64,000 nucleotides of DNA from positions 2,852,001 to 2,916,000 of the forward strand of contig NZ_CP043178.1 in NCBI RefSeq assembly GCF_014217545.1, written 5' to 3'. Source of the stretch: Pseudarthrobacter sp. NBSH8 (GTDB lineage: Bacteria > Actinomycetota > Actinomycetes > Actinomycetales > Micrococcaceae). Position 1 is the stretch's first letter; the number at the start of each line of letters is the position of its first letter. Below are positions 44,368 through 53,143 of this stretch, one piece after another. The notes beneath the pieces were generated by a model. The model saw only the letters and a list, made by a program, of their open reading frames with translations, did not search any database and had not been told where the DNA came from. Made by a program: the position numbers and the translations under genes.

Positions 44368-45467
44368 CAGAGCGCAGCCTGCCTGACCTGGCGGGCTTCC
44401 TCAATGACACCGATGACTTCCTGAGCCCTGACGGTTCCCAGGACCTTGCCGTCGCCATCCACCGCAACACCTTGGCCGGATGGGGATGATAGGGCCGAGT
44501 CCAGTGCACGCCGTAGTGTCTCGCCGGGCCGGAAGAGTGACCCGCCCGGAATGAGCTCGGAATCCGTCCCCGGCCTCGCCCAGCCCAGGGGGCGCAGGTC
44601 CGGATCCACCACGAGCTGCCAGTCGGTCACCGCGGCGGGATCGCCGGCAAACTGGCCGGCACTCATCACAAGCGTGGGCACCGGGTGGATGGTGACGGCG
44701 TCGGACGTGGTGAACCCCAAGTGGCGGAAGCCACGGTCCCGGCCCACGAAGGAAGCCACAAAATCATTCGCCGGTGCCCGGAGGATTTCCTCAGGGGTGG
44801 CGTACTGGGCCAGCCGGCCGCCGACAGCGAATACGGCCACCTTGTCGCCAAGAATGGTTGCCTCGTCGATGTCGTGCGTGACGAAAACGATGGTTTTTGC
44901 GAGGTCTTTCTGCAGCCTCAGGAGTTCCTGCTGTAATTCGTCGCGCACCACGGGGTCAACGGCGCTGAAAGGTTCGTCCATCAGCAGGACGGGTGGATCG
45001 GCTGCGAGCGCCCGGGCTACGCCGACTCGCTGCTGCTGGCCGCCGGAGAGCTGGGACGGGTACCGCTTCCCGAGCGCGGAAGCCAGCCCGACGACGTCGA
45101 GCAGTTCCGTTGCGCGCTTGCGGGCTTCAGCCTTGGAAACGCCGTTAAGCCGGGGCACTGTGGCGATGTTGTCCAGCACGGAACGGTGCGGCATCAGCCC
45201 GGAAGACTGCATCACGTAGCCCATGGACCGTCTCAGCTCCGCGGCAGGCACCGAGGTCACGTCCCGCCCGTCCACGGTGATCACACCGGACGTCGGTTCC
45301 ACCATACGGTTGATCATCCGCAGCGAGGTGGTCTTGCCGCAGCCGGATGGCCCCACAAAAGCGGTGATGGTGCCCCTGTCGATGGACATGGTGAGCTGGT
45401 CCACAGCAGGCTGCCCGCCCTGATACTGCTTGGTGACGCTCTGGAACTCAATCATGGCTTGGTCCAT
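44367..45467 (-). CDS. osmoprotectant ABC transporter ATP-binding protein (OpuCA-like) with C-terminal CBS
   Basis: 366 residues. Walker A GPSGCGKTTS (about 38-47), signature [15 protein letters not shown], Walker B LLMDEPFSAVDP and switch His in VTHDIDEA. The C-terminal 120 residues hold a CBS-like part (GQGVAVDGDGKVLGTVRAQEVI), used in OpuA/OpuC ATPases to sense ionic strength. First gene of the operon; the 230 bp upstream (45468-45697) should hold its promoter, for which I see no clear box. Confidence 0.92.
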   Translation of the reverse strand: MDQAMIEFQSVTKQYQGGQPAVDQLTMSIDRGTITAFVGPSGCGKTTSLRMINRMVEPTSGVITVDGRDVTSVPAAELRRSMGYVMQSSGLMPHRSVLDNIATVPRLNGVSKAEARKRATELLDVVGLASALGKRYPSQLSGGQQQRVGVARALAADPPVLLMDEPFSAVDPVVRDELQQELLRLQKDLAKTIVFVTHDIDEATILGDKVAVFAVGGRLAQYATPEEILRAPANDFVASFVGRDRGFRHLGFTTSDAVTIHPVPTLVMSAGQFAGDPAAVTDWQLVVDPDLRPLGWARPGTDSELIPGGSLFRPGETLRRALDSALSSPSGQGVAVDGDGKVLGTVRAQEVIGVIEEARQVRQAAL

Positions 45468-45685
45468 TCCCGGACTTACCTGTTCTGTTGGACGGCATCG
45501 GACAGTGTTGGGTCATAAGCTCACTGACATTCACGGTAACGCAATCCGTGATCAGCGTAACTGGATCTTCGGGCAATCCGGGCAAGAAAATCCCTACTGT
45601 AATCATTCGTTGCACAACCCCGCGTGGATGGGTCCCTCCGATCACCCCGTGCCGGGATGCGCTTACGCCCGGCTGTGCCCGCGCC

Positions 45686-45691
45686 TAGAGT
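45686..45691 (+). promoter_or_regulatory. -10 box for leaderless pirin mRNA
   Basis: TAGAGT followed by 6 nt (TGGACC) and the GTG at 45698; no ribosome binding site. Confidence 0.5.
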
Positions 45692-45697
45692 TGGACC

Positions 45698-46726
45698 GTG
45701 ACCAACTTGGAAGTAGCTCCCCAACAGGAACTTTGTCCGCCCGCCGGCCCTGAAGGGACGTCCGGCCCCTGCCTCCAGATCTGGCCCGAACGGGAGGTCC
45801 CGCTGGGCGGCGTGCGGGCCATGACCGTACGCCGCACGCTGCCGCAGCGGGGCTTGCCCACCATCGGCGCCTGGTGTTTCCTGGACAGTTTCGGCCCGGA
45901 CCGCACCGCGATGTCCGTCCTCCCCCACCCGCACATCGGGCTGCAGACGGTCACCTGGCCACTTGCCGGGAACATCCGGCACAGGGACAGCGTGGGCAGC
46001 GATGTTGTGGTCCGCCCAGGTGAGCTGAACATCATGACGGCCGGGCACGGGGTGTCCCACTCGGAGTTCGCCGTCCGGCTGGATCCCGACGCCGCCGCGC
46101 AGTTGCCCGTGCAGCGCGGCCTGCAGCTCTGGGTAGCGTTGCCGGACGCGGAACGCCACCGCGAACCCGCGTTCGAGCAGCACCGGGAACTGCCCTCCGT
46201 GACGGGGCCGGGTTTCACCGCGACTGTGATGGTGGGCGAATTCGCCGGGGCGGTGTCACCGGCCACGATGTACTCCCCCATCGTCGGAGCAGACATCTCC
46301 TGCGAGGGGCCGGCCGTCCTACCAATGAACGCACACTTTGAGCATGCCGTGCTGGTGCTCGACGGCGGGCTGACGCTGGACGGGCAGGAGGTCCCGCCCG
46401 GTCCGCTGGGCTACCTGGGCGCGGGACGCCCCTCACTGGAGTTCCAGGCCCTGCCCGGAACCCGGTTCCTCCTGATCGGCGGGGAGCCGTTCCAGGAGGA
46501 ACTCCTGATGTGGTGGAACTTCGTGGGCCGCACCCACGACGAAGTGGAGCAGGCCCGTCACGACTGGGAGGCGCAGGTGGCACTGGCCGACGATGCCGCC
46601 CGTGGGGCCCGCTACGGGCTGGTTGAGGGGCACGGCCCGGACGCAGGCGCCGAAGCCGGACGCATCCCCGCCCCCATCATGCCGGCCGTCAGACTGACAC
46701 CCCGCAAGCGGTCAGTGGGCCCCTGA
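45698..46726 (+). CDS. pirin-family cupin protein
   Basis: 342 residues from a GTG. The N-terminal cupin has the pirin metal motif: HPHIGLQTVTW (about 77-87) and TAGHGVSHSEF (about 112-122) with the His and Glu ligands. The C-terminal domain is the second pirin cupin (ALPGTRFLLIGGEPF, about 248-262). Bacterial pirins are quercetinases or redox/metabolic regulators. The 3' end overlaps the convergent kinase gene by 15 nt. Confidence 0.9.
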   Translation: MTNLEVAPQQELCPPAGPEGTSGPCLQIWPEREVPLGGVRAMTVRRTLPQRGLPTIGAWCFLDSFGPDRTAMSVLPHPHIGLQTVTWPLAGNIRHRDSVGSDVVVRPGELNIMTAGHGVSHSEFAVRLDPDAAAQLPVQRGLQLWVALPDAERHREPAFEQHRELPSVTGPGFTATVMVGEFAGAVSPATMYSPIVGADISCEGPAVLPMNAHFEHAVLVLDGGLTLDGQEVPPGPLGYLGAGRPSLEFQALPGTRFLLIGGEPFQEELLMWWNFVGRTHDEVEQARHDWEAQVALADDAARGARYGLVEGHGPDAGAEAGRIPAPIMPAVRLTPRKRSVGP

Positions 46727-47683
46727 CCCTTCCGAGACCAGCTTCAGGACGCCAAACACGGGGTCCTGGTCCAGGACACGGACATCGATTACGCCGGCGT
46801 CGGCCAAGTGGCTCCGGAAAGAGTCCTGCAGCGGGATCACGTTCATGCCCAGTCCGCTGCCGAGAATAACGGGTCCGTCGATGCCAAGCTTCTGCAATGC
46901 CTGGGCAGCCAGGCCGGCGAGGTCCTTGCCGGCCTGGTCCAGCAGCTCCTGGCACGCCGGGTGGCCGGCCGCTGCCGCGTCCACCACCAGGCGTGCCTGC
47001 TGGGCCCAGAACCGGCGGCCGGTATCCGGAGAATGAAAGAGCGCAATCAGCCGGTTGGGGTGGTCCACTCCGCACGAGGCAAGCAGGGCCTCGGTCAGCT
47101 GGTCCGCCGGGAGTCCCTGGTTCATCCGGCGCAGGCTGTGCCGCACCGCCTCACGGCCCAGCCAGTAGCCGCTGCCTTCATCACCGAGCAGGTAGCCCCA
47201 GCCGCCGGCCCGGGCCTCGTCGCCGGTGGCGTTCCGTCCCCAGGCTGCGGAGCCGGTTCCTGCGATCACGGCCACACCCGTGCTGGCTCCGCCTGCGGCC
47301 AGCAGCAGCCGCGAATCGTGGACCACCGTGACCTTGGCTCCCGGAACATGCGGTTCTATCAGTGCGGCAAGGGCGGCGGCGTCGTCGTCGGTGTCAATGC
47401 CCCCGGCCCCCGCATATACGTGGACCACCTGGCCGCCGCCGATCCGGGAGAAGAGATCCGCGAGGTTCAGTGCCGCCTGTTCGCGGCTGACGTTCTGCAC
47501 GTTGGAACTGCCGGCGGACTCGTCGGCCACGGCTACTCCGTCCACAAACCTGACGCCGCGGGTCTTTGTACCGCCGATGTCCAGGCCTATGATGACCCCC
47601 GCGAGGGGATCCGGGGCGGACGCGGCGCCGCCCACCTGGTGGATTCCGGGCAATGCGGTCTGGGGGTGCTCGCTGTCAGTCAC
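46712..47683 (-). CDS. N-acetylglucosamine kinase (BadF/BadG family)
   Basis: 323 residues from a GTG. The phosphate-1 motif is GLDIGGTKTRG (about 33-43), the adenosine motif region GTGSAAWGRN (about 142-151) and GDEGSGYWLGREAV (about 168-181) are typical of GlcNAc/glucosamine kinases of this family. It phosphorylates amino sugars from wall or chitin turnover. The GTG has TAGGCT 6 nt upstream. Confidence 0.85.
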   Translation of the reverse strand: MTDSEHPQTALPGIHQVGGAASAPDPLAGVIIGLDIGGTKTRGVRFVDGVAVADESAGSSNVQNVSREQAALNLADLFSRIGGGQVVHVYAGAGGIDTDDDAAALAALIEPHVPGAKVTVVHDSRLLLAAGGASTGVAVIAGTGSAAWGRNATGDEARAGGWGYLLGDEGSGYWLGREAVRHSLRRMNQGLPADQLTEALLASCGVDHPNRLIALFHSPDTGRRFWAQQARLVVDAAAAGHPACQELLDQAGKDLAGLAAQALQKLGIDGPVILGSGLGMNVIPLQDSFRSHLADAGVIDVRVLDQDPVFGVLKLVSEGSGAH

Positions 47684-47689
47684 ACACCC

Positions 47690-47695
47690 AGCCTA
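47690..47695 (-). promoter_or_regulatory. -10 box for the GlcNAc kinase gene
   Basis: TAGGCT on the minus strand followed by 6 nt (GGGTGT) and the GTG at 47683; no ribosome binding site. Confidence 0.5.
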
Positions 47696-47774
47696 CTGAA
47701 ATGCTGCCGGCGAATCGCGGCCGGGCCGGGGGCCGCCGTCGTGTCTCAACACGTCGTGCCTCAACATCCCGCGG

Positions 47775-48761
47775 TTATCCCGTCCCTGAGCGGGCGGCCA
47801 CGAGGCCCGCCAGCAGGTGGGGCCCCTCTTGCAGGACCATCTCCCGGAAGAACCGGACCGGATCGGGCTCGGCATCGGGACCGGGTTTCCGCCGCCGCCA
47901 GCCCAACCCGATCTCGCGGTACGCAAGCCCGGATTCCAAGGCAAGCTCGACCCAGCCCAGGTTGCCCGTTTCCGGGCTGACATGGCGCCCCGGCGCATTG
48001 CCCCCGGGCGGAAGGATGCTGACTCCAAGGCCCGCGGTGACCAGGCCACGGGCTGTGTGGGTGTCCTGGCTTTCGAACGCGATCCGCGGCCGGAATCCTG
48101 CCTCCCGGAACAGCGCATCGGTCAGTGACCGCATGCCGTACCCCGGCTCCAGCGCCACGAAAGGGTCCCGGCGGATGTCCTGCACACTGACGCTGCCCCG
48201 GCCGGCCAGCGGATGGCCATGGTGAACCACCAGGCGGAGGGGCTCACGGTAGAGCGACGCCGAGGAGACGATGCTGCTTGCGGACGGAACCGGTGCTGTC
48301 AGTGACAGATCCGCCTGCCCCGAGGCGAGTTCCGCGAGGCAGGTGTCCCGCGCCCCCTGGCGCAGGATGAAGCCGGCCTCCGGGTGGCGGCTGCGGAAGG
48401 CGCTGATGAGCAGCGGCAGGGTGGCCTCGCCGAACGTGTGCTGAAAGGACAGCGACACCTTCCCCCGCACCACGTCCGACTCGTGCCGGACCAGGTCCAG
48501 CCCGGCCTGGAATTCGGTCAGGGCCGATTCGATGTACGGGAGCAGCGTCCGGGCGGCCGCCGTGAGGCGGATGCCCCGTCCGTCACGGATCAGCAGTTCG
48601 GTTCCGACGACGGCGCTGGCCCGGGACAGTGCCCGGCTCACCGTGGACTGGGGTACTCCCAGGAGCTCGGCCGTTTCCGTGACGTGCTGGGTCCGGCCCA
48701 GCTCAGCCAGGATAGGCAGCAGCGGCAGGAGCTTCACCAACTGCTTGTGGTCGGCGTGCAT
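47775..48761 (-). CDS. LysR-family transcriptional regulator
   Basis: 328 residues from the ATG at 48761, with GGAGAGGCGGGA upstream. The helix-turn-helix is TETAELLGVPQSTVSRALSRAS (about 27-48); the remainder is a LysR substrate-binding fold (SLSFQHTFGEATLPLLISAF, ARDTCLAELASGQADLSL in parts). It is divergent from an MFS exporter gene by 92 bp, the classical arrangement in which the regulator controls the exporter. Confidence 0.92.
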   Translation of the reverse strand: MHADHKQLVKLLPLLPILAELGRTQHVTETAELLGVPQSTVSRALSRASAVVGTELLIRDGRGIRLTAAARTLLPYIESALTEFQAGLDLVRHESDVVRGKVSLSFQHTFGEATLPLLISAFRSRHPEAGFILRQGARDTCLAELASGQADLSLTAPVPSASSIVSSASLYREPLRLVVHHGHPLAGRGSVSVQDIRRDPFVALEPGYGMRSLTDALFREAGFRPRIAFESQDTHTARGLVTAGLGVSILPPGGNAPGRHVSPETGNLGWVELALESGLAYREIGLGWRRRKPGPDAEPDPVRFFREMVLQEGPHLLAGLVAARSGTG

Positions 48762-48841
48762 TGGTCCCGCCTCTCCAAACGTTCCATTACTGACATGAAT
48801 TGCGGCCAAAAGATGCATTGGAAGCATACATTGCGGAAGCC

Positions 48842-48847
48842 TACCCT
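48842..48847 (+). promoter_or_regulatory. -10 box for the LysR-linked MFS gene
   Basis: TACCCT followed by 6 nt (TGGGCT) and the ATG at 48854. The stretch ATGCATTGGAAGCATAC at 48813-48829, upstream, holds ATGC/GCAT half-sites and may be part of the LysR site. Confidence 0.4.
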
Positions 48848-48853
48848 TGGGCT

Positions 48854-50140
48854 ATGCCACAAAATGCCGCAGCCCCGGGAACATTCGCTCCACCGCAGGG
48901 TGGCTGGGCCGGACATCCCAAGGGCTCCGCTGCCTACAGCAAGATCCTGGCCGGCCTGGCCTTCGCGGGCGTGGCCACGTTCGCCCAGCTCTACTCCACC
49001 CAGGCAGTGTTGCCGCTCCTGGCCGCAGACCTGAAAGTGACCGCGGCAGAGGCGGCGTTGACCATATCGCTGGCCACTGTGGGCCTGGCCATCACCGTCA
49101 TTCCCTGGTCCTTCCTCGCGGACAGGATCGGCCGGGTCAAGGCCATGGCCTGGGGCATCTCCGCTGCCACCGTCCTGGGCCTGCTGGTACCCCTCGCCCC
49201 CACGTTCGGCGCGCTGCTTGCTTTGCGGCTGCTTGAAGGAATGGCGCTGGGCGGGATCCCGGCCATCGCCATCGCCTACCTGAACGAGGAAGTGAACAGG
49301 GCCCATGCGGCCATGGCCGCAGGCAGCTATGTTGCCGGCACAACGCTGGGCGGACTGGCCGGCCGGCTGGTGGCAGGGCCGGCCGGTGAGCTCTGGGGCT
49401 GGCGCACAGCCGCCCTGGCCGTTTCCCTGCTGGCAACAGTGGCCGCAGTGCTCTTCCTGGTTCTGGTACCGCCGGCCAAGGGATTCACAGCCGCCAAAGC
49501 CTCCGGGATCCGGGGTGCCATGGCTACGCTCGGCGGACATGTGCGCAATCCCCGGCTGCTGGCGCTCTACATCCAGGCCTTCCTCATGATGGGCGGGTTT
49601 GTAGCCGTCTACAACTACCTTGGCTTCCGCCTGTCCGCTGAGCCCTTCACGATGCCGGCAACCCTCATTAGCCTGATCTTCCTGGCCTACCTTTCGGGAA
49701 CGTTTTCATCCCGCTGGGCCGGCGGGCTGACGGCGAGGCTTGGCCGCAGGGATGTGCTGCTTGCGGGCATCGTCCTGATGGTGGTTGGGCTGGCACTGAC
49801 GCTGACGCCGGTGCTCGCCCTGATCCTTGCCGGTCTGGTGATCTTCACCGGCGGCTTCTTCGCGGCCCACAGCATCGGTGCAGGCTGGACCGGAAGCATC
49901 GCCACCACCGGCCGTGCCCAGGCATCGTCGCTCTACAACCTGGCCTATTACCTGGGCTCGAGCGTCATCGGCTGGGCGGGTGGACTGGTGTTCCAGTCAC
50001 TGGGCTGGACGGCGCTTGCAGCGGCAATCATGGTCCTCGCCTGCATCACGGCGGTGACAGTCGCCGTCGTACATCCCCGGCGAACCCACGAAACGGCACC
50101 GCCCTGCACACGAGACCGAACGAAAGCCGCGCAGCCGTAG
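48854..50140 (+). CDS. MFS transporter (YnfM/CynX-like exporter type)
   Basis: 428 residues from the ATG at 48854; upstream codons in frame lack similarity and precede the -10 box. Twelve hydrophobic segments; the loop 2-3 motif A is SFLADRIGRVKAM (about 93-105), and RAHAAMAAGSYVAGTTLGGLAGR is split around the motif C region. YSTQAVLPLLAADL in helix 1 is typical of the YnfM-like group. Substrate unknown; regulated by the divergent LysR protein (inference). Confidence 0.9.
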   Translation: MPQNAAAPGTFAPPQGGWAGHPKGSAAYSKILAGLAFAGVATFAQLYSTQAVLPLLAADLKVTAAEAALTISLATVGLAITVIPWSFLADRIGRVKAMAWGISAATVLGLLVPLAPTFGALLALRLLEGMALGGIPAIAIAYLNEEVNRAHAAMAAGSYVAGTTLGGLAGRLVAGPAGELWGWRTAALAVSLLATVAAVLFLVLVPPAKGFTAAKASGIRGAMATLGGHVRNPRLLALYIQAFLMMGGFVAVYNYLGFRLSAEPFTMPATLISLIFLAYLSGTFSSRWAGGLTARLGRRDVLLAGIVLMVVGLALTLTPVLALILAGLVIFTGGFFAAHSIGAGWTGSIATTGRAQASSLYNLAYYLGSSVIGWAGGLVFQSLGWTALAAAIMVLACITAVTVAVVHPRRTHETAPPCTRDRTKAAQP

Positions 50141-50232
50141 AACTATCGGCCAACAAATGACGGCTTCGTCTGGCGAATATTCGGAAGGAAGGATGCGTCC
50201 CAGGGTGAGTAGCAGGAATCCGCCGTCTAGGA

Positions 50233-50250
50233 TGAATGGACGGACATTCA
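50233..50250. promoter_or_regulatory. inverted repeat upstream of the first Lrp gene
   Basis: TGAATG-N6-CATTCA, perfect 6-bp arms, directly overlapping the ribosome binding site AAGGAG of the gene starting at 50261. A 10-bp palindrome CGAATATTCG also occurs at 50174-50183. Either may serve autoregulation. Confidence 0.45.
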
Positions 50251-50260
50251 AGGAGATTCC

Positions 50261-50764
50261 ATGAGCAGCAACCCAAAAAACATCCGGCCGGCCAGCCACT
50301 TTGAGCCGCTGGATGCCATTGATGAACGGCTTCTCGCCGCCTTGGTGGACGATGCACGGATCTCCAACAAGCAGTTGGCTGAACTCGTGGGAATCGCCCC
50401 GTCCACCGCGCTCATGCGGACCCGCGCGTTGTCCGAACGTGGCATCGTCCAGGGATTTGAGGCGACACTCAGCCTCTCGGCCATCGGCAGGTCCGTCCAG
50501 GCACTCGTAGCCGTCCGGTTGCGGGCCCACGACCGGGACCAGATCGACCGCTTCACAGCCCGCGTTCCGCACCTGCCCGCGGTTCTCTCCACCTTCCACA
50601 CGTCAGGCTCCGTGGACTACCTGCTGCACATCGCCGTCGCCAGCACCGAGGACCTGCGGGACTGGGTCCTCGACAACCTGGCCACCGATCCTGTGGTGGG
50701 CCACACCGAGACCACCCTCGTCTTTGAGCACATCCAGGGAAACCACGGTCCGCTGCCGGATTAG
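50261..50764 (+). CDS. Lrp/AsnC-family regulator
   Basis: 167 residues, normal length. HTH SNKQLAELVGIAPSTALMRTRAL (about 32-54, in parts SNKQLAELVG and PSTALMR) then the RAM ligand-binding domain (VLSTFHTSGSVDYLLHIAV). AAGGAG 6 nt before the ATG. Its stop TAG shares bases with the stop of the convergent MFS gene (TTAG at 50761-50764). Effector likely an amino acid. Confidence 0.92.
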   Translation: MSSNPKNIRPASHFEPLDAIDERLLAALVDDARISNKQLAELVGIAPSTALMRTRALSERGIVQGFEATLSLSAIGRSVQALVAVRLRAHDRDQIDRFTARVPHLPAVLSTFHTSGSVDYLLHIAVASTEDLRDWVLDNLATDPVVGHTETTLVFEHIQGNHGPLPD

Positions 50765-52002
50765 GCTCCGCGCTGCAGCGCTTTCCGAAACGTGACCGCG
50801 GACAGCGCCAGTGCGGCGGCGCTGCAGAGCACCACGAAGCCCCCGACCGCCGTCGGCAGCCCGAACACCGCAGTGGCCCAACCCAGCCCGATGACCGGCA
50901 CGGCACTGCCCAGGTACGTGATGACATAGACCGTGCTGATGACCTGGGCATGCTGTGACGATTCCACCTTCGCGGCCACATCGTTGAAGACCGTGCGGAA
51001 GGCGACTCCCTGCCCCAGACCAGCCAGGACGCTGGCCGCGGCCAGCAACAGAGGACTGCTCCAGGCCGCTGCTGCGGCAAGGAGCAACACCGAGCCTCCA
51101 AGGACCGCCAGCCCGGCGGGCACCACAAAGCGGCCGCGCACGGACAGCACCTGGCTCAGCGCTGAGGCGGCGAGCGTCATCCCGGCCAGGGCGCCGATCA
51201 ACGGACGTGAATCCGTGTGAAGGATCGGAGCGAAATAGGCCGGGGCCAGCGACAGGCAGAATCCAAAGACCGAGAAGCTGAGGAACCCGACGGCGGCCGC
51301 GAGCCAAAACGCGCCCCGCGCTTCAGTGGATACCGCGGGCCGGCGGGGAGCCAGGACCATGACGGGGCGCCGGCCAGCCGGAGGCTTGATGGCCGGCCGG
51401 GCCTGAAGCAGGTAGAGCGGCACCAGCATTGCCGCCAGGACCAGCGAGTGAACATAGTACGGGGCGGTGGTGGGCCCCGGCAGCAGCGACAGCAGGCCAC
51501 CGATGACCGGACCGGCCGCCACTCCACCCGCCGTCGCCAGCAGGGTGAAGCGCGTGGCCCACTCCGGCCGGGACGGGAGCAATTCCCGCAGCGCGGCGGC
51601 ACTGGCACCGGTGGCCAGGGCAACGGCCACCCCTTGAAGGGCCCGTCCGGCCGAAAGCGCCACCAGGTTTCCGGCCTGCGAGAAGACCCAACTGCCCGCC
51701 AGTCCGGCGAAAACAGCCAGGATGAGCGCCGCCCGCCGGCCGATGTGGTCCGACCAGTGGCCTGCCAGCATCAGCGTGGCCACCAGCGCCAGCACATAGC
51801 TGGCAAAGGCCGCCGTGACCCCAAGTGCCGAGAGGCCAAGGTTTGCCTGGAGCAGCGGATACAGGGGCGTGGCCAGATTCGCACCGACCAGCAGGGTGAA
51901 GATGACGGCACCGGCCATCACCAGCCGTGCGGTGGTGGATGCATCCCAGCCCTGACGCCCGGCGGTGGCCGGACGCATACGGAGTTCATTAAAGACTGTC
52001 AT
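50761..52002 (-). CDS. MFS transporter
   Basis: 413 residues with twelve hydrophobic segments. Motif A LAGHWSDHIGRRAALIL (about 79-95) and RALQGVAVALATGASAAAL in helix 4-5 are typical of drug/sugar-efflux-type MFS. It lies between two Lrp-type genes: convergent with the first, divergent from the second, whose operator palindrome at 52119-52139 stands in the shared upstream region. Substrate perhaps an amino acid or analogue (inference). Confidence 0.88.
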   Translation of the reverse strand: MTVFNELRMRPATAGRQGWDASTTARLVMAGAVIFTLLVGANLATPLYPLLQANLGLSALGVTAAFASYVLALVATLMLAGHWSDHIGRRAALILAVFAGLAGSWVFSQAGNLVALSAGRALQGVAVALATGASAAALRELLPSRPEWATRFTLLATAGGVAAGPVIGGLLSLLPGPTTAPYYVHSLVLAAMLVPLYLLQARPAIKPPAGRRPVMVLAPRRPAVSTEARGAFWLAAAVGFLSFSVFGFCLSLAPAYFAPILHTDSRPLIGALAGMTLAASALSQVLSVRGRFVVPAGLAVLGGSVLLLAAAAAWSSPLLLAAASVLAGLGQGVAFRTVFNDVAAKVESSQHAQVISTVYVITYLGSAVPVIGLGWATAVFGLPTAVGGFVVLCSAAALALSAVTFRKALQRGA

Positions 52003-52118
52003 TGCTGCTGCCTTGGCGTCGACCGGGGCAGGAGGTCCTTGTGGGAAGCCGCCCCGGGTGGAAATTGATACCTAAAGAATGCTTGACTGTTGACTGATTG
52101 GTTCCTTGCTAGTGAAAC

Positions 52119-52139
52119 AATTGCGCAAAATACGCAATT
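52119..52139. promoter_or_regulatory. Lrp/AsnC-type operator palindrome
   Basis: AATTGCG-N7-CGCAATT, a perfect 7-bp inverted repeat with AT-rich centre CAAAATA, in the region between the divergent MFS and Lrp genes. TTGCG/CGCAA half-sites are typical of Lrp/AsnC regulators. Confidence 0.6.
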
Positions 52140-52143
52140 TCTG

Positions 52144-52707
52144 GTGTCTCCAGTAACTGAAAGTGACAGTTTGCCTACCCTTGATCCCACTGACCTGAAG
52201 ATCCTGCTGGAACTCATCCGCGATCCACGCGTCCAGATCGGCGAGTTGGCCGAGATGCTGGGCATTGCGCGCAACACGGCACAGTCGCGCGTGCGGCGCC
52301 TGCTCCGCGCCGGGGTGCTGCACGATGGCGGCCGCGAGATCGACCTCGAGGCGGTAGGGTACGACGTCGTCGCTTTCGTCACGATCGAGGTGACGCACCG
52401 GGAACTGGACGGAGTTGTGGGCGCCCTCCGGCTGCTCCCCCAGGTTCTGGAGGTCCATGAGATCTCGGGTCGGGGTGATGTCTGGTGCCGGGTAGTGGCC
52501 ACCGATACGCATAATCTGCAGTCAGCCCTCCGCCAGATTCTTCGCGTCAAGGGCGTCATCCGGACCGAAACAGTCCTGGCGCTCCACACGCATATTCCGT
52601 ACCGGACCGAACCCCTGATCAGCCGCCTCGCACAGGCCGTGCCCGGCACCCCAACACGGCCGAAGCAATTGTCCGAGCGCGGCGGCGGCTCCCCAGATGG
52701 CAGTTAG
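52144..52707 (+). CDS. Lrp/AsnC-family regulator
   Basis: 187 residues from the GTG at 52144. An in-frame TTG at 52090 would put the palindrome 52119-52139 inside the coding sequence, and TTG 52171 is another option; the GTG fits best but no ribosome binding site is visible. HTH QIGELAEMLGIARNTAQSRVRRL (in parts QIGELAEMLGIARN and TAQSRVRRL), then the RAM domain (VVGALRLLPQVLEVHEISG). Probably controls the divergent MFS gene. Confidence 0.85.
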   Translation: MSPVTESDSLPTLDPTDLKILLELIRDPRVQIGELAEMLGIARNTAQSRVRRLLRAGVLHDGGREIDLEAVGYDVVAFVTIEVTHRELDGVVGALRLLPQVLEVHEISGRGDVWCRVVATDTHNLQSALRQILRVKGVIRTETVLALHTHIPYRTEPLISRLAQAVPGTPTRPKQLSERGGGSPDGS

Positions 52708-52710
52708 GAT
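52705..52710 (+). promoter_or_regulatory. -10 box for the DUF1761 gene
   Basis: TAGGAT followed by 6 nt (TCGAGC) and the ATG at 52717; the hexamer overlaps the stop of the Lrp gene (TAG 52705-52707). Confidence 0.45.
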
Positions 52711-52716
52711 TCGAGC

Positions 52717-53142
52717 ATGGAGTGGCTTTCACATATTTCACAGATCAACTGGCTCGCCGTGGCACTGGCCTTCATCTCGAGCATGGCGATCGGCTTTATC
52801 TGGTACATGCCGGCCGTGCTGGGCAAGCGGTGGATGGCCGCCATCGGAAAGACTGAAGATGACCTGAAGAACATCAGCGGCGGCGCGGGGATCTGGGTTC
52901 CCATGACGGTTGCGGCCGGCCTGACTGCCATCCTGCTGGCGGTCCTGATCAGCAAGCTGGGCCTGGACAGCGCCATGGCAGGCGGCGGGTTCGCCCTGGT
53001 ACTCGCGCTGGTGTTCCGCGCCGGCGGGCATGTCATCCATAACGGGTTCGCAGGCCGCCCGACCGCTGTCACGCTGATCGATTCCGGACACGATCTGCTC
53101 GCCATGACGGTGGCCGGCGCCATCATCGGGACCATGCCCTGA
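52717..53142 (+). CDS. DUF1761 membrane protein
   Basis: 141 residues, four hydrophobic segments. INWLAVALAFISSMAIGFIWYM (in parts NWLAVALAFISS and IGFIWYMP) followed by the LGKRWMAAIGK motif and the closing MTVAGAIIGTMP are typical of DUF1761. Function unknown. The corA start is 1 nt after its stop, so the two are coupled. Confidence 0.88.
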   Translation: MEWLSHISQINWLAVALAFISSMAIGFIWYMPAVLGKRWMAAIGKTEDDLKNISGGAGIWVPMTVAAGLTAILLAVLISKLGLDSAMAGGGFALVLALVFRAGGHVIHNGFAGRPTAVTLIDSGHDLLAMTVAGAIIGTMP

Positions 53143-53143
53143 C

